Source of the DNA: an aff. Roholtiella sp. LEGE 12411
GTDB lineage: Bacteria > Cyanobacteriota > Cyanobacteriia > Cyanobacteriales > Nostocaceae
Assembly (NCBI RefSeq): GCF_015206995.1
Contig: NZ_JADEXR010000025.1
Coordinates: 1-58,819, forward strand
Length of the DNA stretch: 58,819 bases
Direction: 5' to 3'
Position 1 is the first letter of the stretch. Each line of letters begins with the position of its first letter. The notes beneath the pieces are model-generated. The model did not search any database. It saw nothing but the letters and a program-made list of their open reading frames with translations, and was not told where the DNA came from. The translations under genes were made by a program, and so were the position numbers. Below, one piece after another: positions 53,436 through 58,819 of the stretch.

Positions 53436-55553
53436 TTAAAATAGTTGATTTTTTAACTTTTCTATTAATTCTGGTGACAAATCTTCTTTCTGCATAACAC
53501 CCTTCTCTAAATCCTCAACAATATCTTTTAAATTTCTTTGGTTCTGAATTCTACGCTCACGCTCTTTAGGACTCATATCTCTATTGATAACATTCATTCT
53601 TATTCGTTCTTCTGCTGTAGGATAGGTAAATTGAAGAACAAAGTTTCTTTTTTTCACTTCTTCAAATTCTTTCACCAAACCCCTCATGTCTTCGCCATAC
53701 CCCAATACTCTTAACCAAGCTTTGCTTCTTGTCATGGCAGTAAACAAGATATTTCTTTTTCTGGAAAGCTCTGTACCAGAGAAGCATTCATGAGCATTTA
53801 TAACATATATCATCGCAGCTTCATTCCCCTTTGCTCTATAGATACCTGTGAAAGTAACTGCTTCTTCACTAAAAAATTCGTCGCGGGAATTTGTGACTCC
53901 AGCTAGATTAGAATTAATCTTTTTTTCAAAGAGTAAAGCCCTAGAGCTTCCAACGGCATTTTTAGTTGTAAACGGGTTACAATGAATAATCATTATGTCA
54001 TCATACTTTAATTCATCTTCCCTAAGATTCTTCTCTATTTCCTTGACTAACCATTCATTTTGTTCGCGGTTATTATTAAAGGACTTAAATATAATTAAGT
54101 CATCAATAGCTGAGTGATTTTCGAGGAACATTGGACTAGTATTGCTAGTTCTACTAAGCTTTACAGGCTTTCCATCTTCTAGATTTCCTTCTTCTAACTC
54201 ATAACCAATATCTCTCCATAAACCTGCATCATCAAACATCTGGATTAATCCTTCATTTCTATATATTCCAAAACCCAAAGCATGTGCAGAAGTTAGAAGT
54301 GGGCGAGAATTTCTATAGCATTTCTCTAATATAATGTCTTGTTTTGGTTTTCCTGATCTGTTTTGAAGTTGAACATATGGATTACCATAAGTATCTTTTC
54401 CAAAGATTTCTTCTGGTGATTCCATTGTCTTATTACTCAGACTTTGTAACTCATCGTATGCATAAACTAGTCTTTTCGGCTGCTTCAAAATTTTGTAACA
54501 AAGTTGCAGAAAATGTTTAGAAAAATCTTGTGCTTCATCAACTAGTATTGCATCATAATACTGCTCAAAGCTGTGGATTTTATCGAGTGCTTCCTCACAA
54601 ACTTTGTCAAATTCTTGACCAGATACATTAGTAATATTTTTTGCTGCATTTAAATCCCTGAATTCAATATTATGTTTTTTACATATTTCATAATAAATTC
54701 CTTCCGTTGAGGGATTTCCCCAAGCGTGAATAATTTTTATTTTTTCCCAGTCCGGCTCTTCACTAGTATGTTCAATACTAAAAGTGTTAATAAAGTGTTT
54801 AAACTGATTTTTAAGAGAGCGAGTATTAAAAGTAACAGCAATATTCCAATCAGGATGTTTTGCCTGTAAATATGCAACTTTAAGAGCTAGAACTATAGTT
54901 TTACCTGAGCCGGCAAGTCCTCTAATTCGCTGTACGCCTTCTACAGTTTCAAGGACAGCAGCACTCTAATTATTATCTAGGTTGGCGATAGAATCTTCCA
55001 GTTTCTGGAGTTTTGCGCCCCTAGAATCTTCTCGTTTAACATAGCTACGCTGCTTTCTTTTTCTGATGGAAGTTATAGCTTGTATAACTGAGCTAAGGCT
55101 CTCAAAATATTGGTTGTGTTCCCATTTACAAGATTTCAAGTACTCTTCTAGGGTAGGCTCATCAGTTATGATTGGATAGTCTTCTGAAACATTATTTGGT
55201 GTATTACTCAACGCAGGTGCAAATGTTACGACACTGATTTGCACCATTAGTTTCCTTCTTTCAATCAGAGTTTTATGCTGAAGTAGTTTTGATTGAACTT
55301 TGGTTACACTTTCATCTTGTGCCTCCTCTATATTTATGTTAGTACTAGTTCCCTCAATAACATTGAAAATAACAACACCATGCTCTCTGGATAATAAAAG
55401 AGCATCAATTTGATAACCACCTTGAGGCGTTCCTATTATTGGGTATCCCAGATATAAGCTGCCATCGATATCGGTCCTCTTCTCAAAGTACTCAGCTAGC
55501 CTTCTAGATGAAACTGGCTTATTATCTACATCACCTCGAATGACATTAACCAT
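53436..55553 (-). pseudogene. NERD-nuclease/UvrD-type helicase, interrupted by an in-frame amber codon
   Basis: Reading both halves together gives 705 residues. Part 1 (54966-55553, 195 aa) is a NERD nuclease-related domain: GGYQIDALLLSREHGVVIFN resembles the (D/E)xK-type strand pair. TAG at 54966-54968 then interrupts. Part 2 continues in the same frame without any ATG, GTG or TTG until 54488: SAAVLETVEGVQRIRGLAGS then GKTIVLALK (Walker A), AILVDEAQDFSKHF (motif II), and the C-terminal TGIYRAKGNEAAMIYVINAH and NILFTAMTRSKAWLRVLGYG (motifs V/VI). The single stop and the otherwise clean frame point to a recent nonsense mutation, suppression, or a sequencing error. The family is linked with anti-phage modules. 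Confidence 0.8.
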
Positions 55554-55564
55554 GAGATATTGCT

Positions 55565-55672
55565 TTACCTAAAGTATCTACCTCTATTATCTTTAAATTT
55601 GAAGTAATCGTCCCATGCTATTTCATATCTTTCGATGTTCCTCCAAATCGCATTTGAGTAAAGCTGAATCAT
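55565..55672 (-). CDS. Small open frame upstream of the NERD gene (35 aa)
   Basis: MIQLYSNAIWRNIERYEIAW then DDYFKFKDNRGRYFR ends 12 bases before the NERD start. The composition is protein-like and the frame continues upstream as NETQL without an ATG. It may be the 3' end of another cargo gene cut off by rearrangement. Low confidence; no ribosome site. Confidence 0.3.
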   Translation of the reverse strand: MIQLYSNAIWRNIERYEIAWDDYFKFKDNRGRYFR

Positions 55673-55904
55673 GAGTTGAGTCTCATTATCAGATGTGCGA
55701 TCGCACTTTCCAAGCCAAACTCTACACCATTAAGCGATCGCTCCATGAATTGTCTTCCTAGTCCCTGCTGAACCAATCAGCTTACGGCAATACATGAGAT
55801 GCTTATTGGTACTCTCTATCAGAAAACTACACCAAACGGTAAAAAAATGTGAGTTCGACGGTTAGAGAAAGCGTAAATACCATTTCCGCTTTATCCCAGA
55901 AGTT
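55673..55904. other. Cargo-region gap with HIP1-like sites
   Basis: No gene is seen. It carries two GCGATCG sites and no trace of cas12k in either strand. Confidence 0.4.
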
Positions 55905-56054
55905 TTAACTTTTTCCCAACTTCAGCGCCAACTTTTGATAAATTTCGTCCAACCACACCGGAATTACAGGTTTACCTTCATCCAAAGAAGCGATCGCCTT
56001 TTTTCGGTCAAACTCCACAACCTTAAGCGATCGCTCCTGTGCTTGCAACAACAT
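55905..56054 (-). pseudogene. Fragment of an unknown protein gene (49-67 codons)
   Basis: From ATG at 56054: MLLQAQERSLKVVEFDRKKA then IASLDEGKPVIPVWLDEIYQ and KLALKLGKS, ending at TAA 55905. The frame is open upstream to about 56110 as ASRQSGKDQEPELFISGKGKRF with a stop before it. The residues look conserved-protein-like, but I recognise no family; it is probably a leftover of older cargo. It is antisense to the tracrRNA promoter region. Confidence 0.4.
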
Positions 56055-56210
56055 AAAGCGCTTACCTTTACCTGAAATAAATAACTCTGGCTCTTGATCT
56101 TTGCCAGATTGCCTGGAAGCACAGAAAAATTATGCCAAACAGTATCGGCATAGTGTCCATCAGTGGAGTTATGGCAGATTGACAAAAATTTGAACCTTGA
56201 AAATAAAATA

Positions 56211-56458
56211 AGTAATAGCGCCGCAGTTCATGTTGTAATCAACCGCTGAACTGTGAAAAGTTTGGGTTAGTTTGACTGTGGGAACACAGTCGTGCTTTCT
56301 GACCCTAGTAGCTGCCCACCTTGAAGCTGCTGTCTGTTGTAGACACGAATCAGGTGCGCCCCCAGTAATAGAGGTGCGGGTTTACCGCAGTGGTGGCGTG
56401 ACCGTTTCACCTTCGACCAAGGAGGAACCCACCTTAATTATTTTTGATCCGGGTTAAA
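56211..56458 (+). ncRNA. Cas12k-type tracrRNA
   Basis: Sequence AATAGCGCCGCAGTTCATG, GGGTTAGTTTGACTGTG, ACACAGTCGTGCTTTCTGAC, CCTAGTAGCTGCC, AGGTGCGCCCCCAGTAATAG and ACCAAGGAGGAACCCACC follow the long ShCAST tracrRNA piece by piece. The GACTGTGGGAACACAGTC and GAAGCTGCTGTCTG segments are its hairpins, and the terminal GGAACCCACC is complementary to the GGTGGGTT of the homing guide (56772-56779). Start and end are approximate, set by the ShCAST comparison. An 61-codon ORF in it is not a gene. Confidence 0.88.
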
Positions 56459-56468
56459 GATTCAAGCA

Positions 56469-56575
56469 GTTTCAACTCCCGTTATTAAATTAGGAGGATT
56501 GAAAGATTCTTAGAGGAAAAGGTTAGCGCATCCTTGGGTGCTTTAACAACCTTTTCAAACGGATGGGTTGAAAAA
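56469..56575 (+). CRISPR. Minimal CRISPR array (one full repeat, one 35-nt spacer, one degenerate repeat)
   Basis: A 37-nt repeat at 56469-56505 begins GTTTCAACTCCCG and ends GGAGGATTGAAAG, like type V-K repeats. The following 35 nt (56506-56540) are spacer-like, and 56541-56575 (CTTTAACAACC...GGATGGGTTGAAAAA) looks like a degenerate last repeat. The spacer region also folds on its own (AAAAGGTT/AACCTTTT with GCATCC/GGGTGC inside), so part of it could be structure and not a true spacer. No protospacer is visible in this window. Confidence 0.65.
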
Positions 56576-56612
56576 ACCGACAGGGAGCGAGTTAAAAGCC
56601 TTTCCATCTATA

Positions 56613-56697
56613 AGGCTTATTGAAGGTTGAGTACTAACACATTTTCAGATACGCGTAGGCGTAGCCCGCGGTAGGCATCGCTTTTTTCAATAAGCCT
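56613..56697. repeat. Inverted-repeat insertion inside the CRISPR-to-guide spacer
   Basis: AGGCTTATTGAA (56613-56624) and TTCAATAAGCCT (56686-56697) flank the dispersed palindrome GCGTAGGCGTAGCCCGCGG / GTAGGCATCGC (about 56654-56681). A 22-nt hairpin, GTTTTAGTA-GTTA-TACTAAAAC, follows at 56736-56757, just before the homing guide. Confidence 0.6.
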
Positions 56698-56771
56698 CTA
56701 TCAAGTTTGAGTTGAGAAAGCTTCTACATATTAAGGTTTTAGTAGTTATACTAAAACTTTACTAGATTTAT

Positions 56772-56801
56772 GGTGGGTTGAAAGGTAAGGCAGAGGTCTG
56801 C
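56772..56801 (+). ncRNA. Delocalised homing crRNA targeting tRNA-Cys
   Basis: A truncated repeat GGTGGGTTGAAAG (56772-56784) is followed by the 17-nt spacer GTAAGGCAGAGGTCTGC (56785-56801). The same 17 nt occur on the minus strand of the tRNA-Cys gene (56974-56958), directly preceded there by GTG, a GTN PAM. Short 17-nt spacers with partial repeats are the known mode by which V-K CASTs find tRNA genes. The spacer sits about 110 bp inside the tRNA-proximal end. Confidence 0.9.
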
Positions 56802-56825
56802 CTTTGTGATAGGTATCCGTTTGTA

Positions 56826-56914
56826 GTTATGACAAAAAACCTGTTAACAGTGACATCATTTTGTTAAACATGACATCAATCTGTTAACAGTGACAAATAA
56901 TTAGTTAATGTACA
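56826..56914 (+). repeat. CRISPR-side transposon end with four TnsB-binding-like sites
   Basis: Four direct copies of TGAC(N9-10)TTAA at 56830-56847, 56851-56867, 56871-56887 and 56891-56908, spaced about 20 bp, followed by the terminal TGTACA (56909-56914). The outermost 24 bp are the exact complement of 51231-51254. Confidence 0.88.
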
Positions 56915-56920
56915 CTTTAA

Positions 56921-56991
<71 letters not shown>

Positions 56992-57003
56992 AGACCTTAG
57001 CTA

Positions 57004-57090
57004 GACCCTATTCAGCTACCCTTTAAGCTACCCTCTTGACTTCTAGCTACCATTCAGCTACCTTAAGTAAGGTAAAGGTTATAGGTAGCT
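57004..57090. repeat. AGCTACC direct repeats before the integrase
   Basis: Five copies of (C/T)AGCTACC or its variants at about 57015-57066 and its complement GGTAGCT at 57082-57088. The words recur around 58430-58555 as GGTAGTA. They may be binding sites for the integrase or a partner (arm-type sites), or the remains of an attachment site. Confidence 0.5.
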
Positions 57091-57093
57091 AAC

Positions 57094-58296
57094 ATGATGC
57101 AACCAATGAGGACAAGACAAGCCAATGGAACAGTAGGCATTGAAGACCATAGAGGTAAACTCAGGCTTAGGTTGCCTACCATGCTGACCAAAGAAGGTCA
57201 GAGCAGGTATGTAATGACTGGTCTAGATGCATCTGACTATAACAGAAAACAGATGCAAAAGCTAGTAGCGCTAATGAATGAGGAAATAGCTACAGGGTCA
57301 TTTGACTGCACTCTTGAGCGCTATAAGAGGGAAATAGAGGGTTACAACAGACCTCAGCTAACTATAGTCAAACCAACCGCGCCTCAGACTGACTTAGGGC
57401 AACTATGGGCGGCTTATTGCCAGTATATGCAACCTCAGCTAGCTACAACTACCTACAGAAGGGACTATGCAAGGAAGTATACCAACCATATAGCCGCCTT
57501 ACCTATTAAGGACTTAAACCAGTCAGTAGCCATTAGAAACCATTTATTAGCTACCCTATCCACTAATGCAGCTAAGAGAGTACTAACCTACCTATCAGCT
57601 TGCTGTAAATGGGCTGTAGCCTCTGGGCTGGTTAAAGATAACCCCTTCACAGGTATGTCAGAGGACATTAAGCTACCTAAGCATGATAATGATGCCATTG
57701 ACCCCTTCAGCAAACAGGAGATGGATAGCATAATAACTGCCTTTGAGCAGCATAAACCGCATTATGCGCCATTTGTTAAGTTCTTGTTCTGGACTGGTTG
57801 TAGGACAGGAGAAGCAATAGGGCTAACCTGGGGTCATATCAACCCTGAATGTACTCAAATAACCTTCTCTGAGTCTTATGACAGCGCCTTGAACATCAGA
57901 AAGACAACTAAGACAGGTAAGGCTAGGAAGTTTCCCTGTAATACCAAACTCAGAGCGCTATTACTCTCCATCAAACCGCCTAATACCCTCCCAGATACCC
58001 CGGTATTCCTAGCGCCAAAAGGGGGTATGGTTAATAATACAAAGTTTAGTACTCAAATATGGAAGGGCGGCAAACAGGGAGATAATAACTATCATGGGGT
58101 AATGCAGAAGCTAATAGAAGAAGGCGCTATTGACCGCTACAGATGCCCTTATAATACCCGCCATACCTTCATAACCCTAATGCTGGCAGAAGGGCTAACA
58201 GTCAGCGCTGTTGCTAAGTTAGTTGGTAATAGCCCTGCCATCATCCTAGCCCATTATGCAGGTAATACCCATCGTATAGAGCTACCAGAGTTATAG
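57094..58296 (+). CDS. Tyrosine-type site-specific integrase
   Basis: A 400-residue phage/island integrase. An N-terminal arm-binding/core-binding region (about 1-190: GQLWAAYCQYMQPQLATTTY, NHLLATLSTNAAKRVLTYLS) is followed by a catalytic domain: WTGCRTGEAIGLTWGHI (Arg), RCPYNTRHTFITLMLAEGLT (H-x-x-R box RHTF) and SPAIILAHYAGNTHRIEL (Tyr). Codon use differs from neighbouring genes (many AGG, CTA, ATA and GAG; no HIP1 octamer), as expected for a mobile element. It lies 102 bp from the 5' end of the tRNA-Cys gene and points away from it. Confidence 0.9.
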   Translation: MMQPMRTRQANGTVGIEDHRGKLRLRLPTMLTKEGQSRYVMTGLDASDYNRKQMQKLVALMNEEIATGSFDCTLERYKREIEGYNRPQLTIVKPTAPQTDLGQLWAAYCQYMQPQLATTTYRRDYARKYTNHIAALPIKDLNQSVAIRNHLLATLSTNAAKRVLTYLSACCKWAVASGLVKDNPFTGMSEDIKLPKHDNDAIDPFSKQEMDSIITAFEQHKPHYAPFVKFLFWTGCRTGEAIGLTWGHINPECTQITFSESYDSALNIRKTTKTGKARKFPCNTKLRALLLSIKPPNTLPDTPVFLAPKGGMVNNTKFSTQIWKGGKQGDNNYHGVMQKLIEEGAIDRYRCPYNTRHTFITLMLAEGLTVSAVAKLVGNSPAIILAHYAGNTHRIELPEL

Positions 58297-58570
58297 AGCG
58301 CTGTCACCATTCTACAAACCACCTACAGCATACATCCTAGCCATTTTAGATGGTCAAATGACACCATTAACCCTATTCAACCTGGATAGGGTATTGACTA
58401 GGTTCATAACCATCAAGCAAATAAGCACATAGGTAGTATATAGATAGTAGCTATAAGCTGAGTTGCACTCCTGGCAAGCATCCTAGCGGTAGTATAGTAG
58501 GTAGTATATAGGTAGTAACTACCCCTTGACAATAGGTAGTAACTATAGGTAGTAGTCAAGAGAAAGGACA
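58297..58570. repeat. Iteron-like GGTAGTA region
   Basis: At least six copies of the word (A/T)AGGTAGTA at about 58431-58557 (TAGGTAGTATATAGATAGTA, TAGTAGGTAGTATATAGGTA, ATAGGTAGTAACTATAGGTA), some overlapping, just upstream of a ribbon-helix-helix gene. TTGACA occurs at 58526-58531. Such arrays are typical of operators or replication iterons autoregulated by a small DNA-binding protein. Confidence 0.6.
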
Positions 58571-58738
58571 ATGGCTAAACCTAAACAATATTCAGAGCGC
58601 ATTCAAGTTGTAGTAACACCAGAGGAGGGTAAGCGCATAAAGCAGCTAGCAGATAGCGCTAACCTGTCCCTATCTGGTTTCTGTAAGCAGCTTATAGCGG
58701 TTATCAGTCTTCTGAAGTACAGTAGCAGCAGTGAGTAA
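58571..58738 (+). CDS. Ribbon-helix-helix (Arc/CopG-like) protein, 3' end cut by an IS
   Basis: ATG at 58571 with AAAGGACA directly upstream. MAKPKQYSERIQVVVTPEEG then KRIKQLADSANLSLSGFCKQ is the beta-strand plus two helices of a CopG/Arc fold. Past about residue 44 the reading frame enters IS630-like DNA (VISLLKYSSSSE), so the natural C-terminus was replaced. The preceding GGTAGTA array is a likely operator. Probably the regulator, partition or mobilisation protein of the integrase-bearing element. Confidence 0.65.
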   Translation: MAKPKQYSERIQVVVTPEEGKRIKQLADSANLSLSGFCKQLIAVISLLKYSSSSE

Positions 58739-58819
58739 ACCAACCGAGTAAATTCTCTATCGTCACTTCTGCGAATGCCGCATCTAATGCCTGGAGTAAA
58801 TCAGGGTATGTCCTTGCAC
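58704..58819 (-). CDS. IS630-family transposase, C-terminal end (partial)
   Basis: Minus-strand frame entering from the right edge and stopping at TGA (58704-58706). The residues ARTYPDLLQALDAAFAEVTI and LLGWFTHCCYCTSED match the C-terminal end of cyanobacterial IS630-type transposases (WFTHCCYCTS). The IS end must lie within a few bases of this stop, inside the RHH gene. Only the tail is visible. Confidence 0.75.
   Translation of the reverse strand, partial: ARTYPDLLQALDAAFAEVTIENLLGWFTHCCYCTSED

Larger units (their letters stand above)
51226..56919 (+). mobile_element. Type V-K CRISPR-associated transposon (CAST) lacking tnsB and cas12k
   Basis: The element runs from 51231 (TGTACATTAAC...) to 56914 (...GTTAATGTACA), 5684 bp, with identical 24-bp terminal inverted repeats and a direct CTTTA duplication at 51226-51230 and 56915-56919. 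It carries tnsC, tniQ, cargo, a Cas12k-type tracrRNA, a minimal CRISPR array and a homing guide, and lies six bases from the 3' end of tRNA-Cys, exactly the setting of Scytonema-type (ShCAST) elements. No TnsB (DDE transposase) or Cas12k frame exists anywhere in it. Intact ends and target duplication imply that it could be mobilised in trans, or was inserted before losing these genes. Confidence 0.92.

Noticed and set aside
54489-54965. Treating the helicase as starting at TTG 54488
   Set aside because: Walker A, motif II and other essential helicase parts lie upstream in the same frame; the true unit continues to the NERD start with one internal TAG.
56272-56457. 61-codon frame after the cargo genes
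   Set aside because: It lies wholly within the Cas12k-type tracrRNA, whose hairpins and sequence order explain the region better.
51231-56914. Calling the element a Tn5053/Tn7 relative without CRISPR because tnsB is missing
   Set aside because: The tracrRNA, type V-K repeat and tRNA-directed short guide with a GTN PAM identify it as a V-K CAST.

Overview
The window is a piece of a filamentous, probably heterocyst-forming cyanobacterial chromosome of the Nostoc/Anabaena type. The evidence is frequent HIP1 octamers (GCGATCGC) inside genes, short tandemly repeated heptamers of the STRR type between genes, a phycobiliprotein lyase (cpcT), a myxol-glycoside carotenoid pair (cruF/cruG), a CHASE2 Ser/Thr kinase and a type V-K CRISPR-associated transposon. 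Strain identity cannot be read from the sequence alone.

Layout. 0-6.7 kb: 3' end of fabI, hisB, an orphan ABC ATPase, a polysaccharide export protein, cpcT and a secreted TPR protein. 7.0-21.0 kb: a co-oriented accessory cluster encoding a cholesterol-oxidase-like GMC flavoprotein, a DUF6765 protein, an alpha/beta hydrolase sharing a domain with the GMC protein, a nitroreductase-like protein, a membrane-anchored di-heme cytochrome c, a cytochrome P450 fused to a membrane domain, a tiny membrane protein, a lactonase-like metallo-hydrolase, and a family 1 glycosidase with a permuted solute-binding domain inserted in its barrel. This looks like an undescribed oxidative pathway acting on a lipid, terpenoid or glycoside; its substrate cannot be told from sequence. 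21.1-24.5 kb: a NurA-like nuclease followed by a stub of its HerA-like partner, a hybrid response regulator/kinase, a short-chain dehydrogenase and an SMP-30 stub. 24.5-38.9 kb: mainly housekeeping genes (MoxR ATPase, ribF, MBL hydrolase, surE, pheS, recQ, a MocR/PPOX/GNAT neighbourhood, leuA, LabA-like NYN protein) with a small Uma2/DUF6883/DUF4926 island. 39.7-51.1 kb: CHASE2 kinase, glutathione reductase, several decayed genes, an IS4-family insertion, rnhA, cruG, cruF and a small membrane protein.

51.226-56.919 kb: a 5.68-kb type V-K CAST with perfect 24-bp terminal inverted repeats and a 5-bp target duplication (CTTTA). It keeps tnsC, tniQ, a tracrRNA, a very short CRISPR array and a stand-alone homing guide whose 17-nt spacer matches the neighbouring tRNA-Cys gene exactly, next to a GTG PAM and 60 bp from the insertion. 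tnsB and cas12k are absent: one end has been fused directly to the first codons of tnsC. The cargo is a NERD-nuclease/UvrD-type helicase gene (with an in-frame amber codon) plus a DUF2290 gene, which resembles an anti-phage module. The element should therefore move only if TnsB and Cas12k are supplied from elsewhere.

57.0-58.8 kb: a second foreign element on the other side of the tRNA-Cys gene, with a tyrosine integrase, iteron-like repeats and a ribbon-helix-helix gene cut by an IS630-family transposon that runs off the window.
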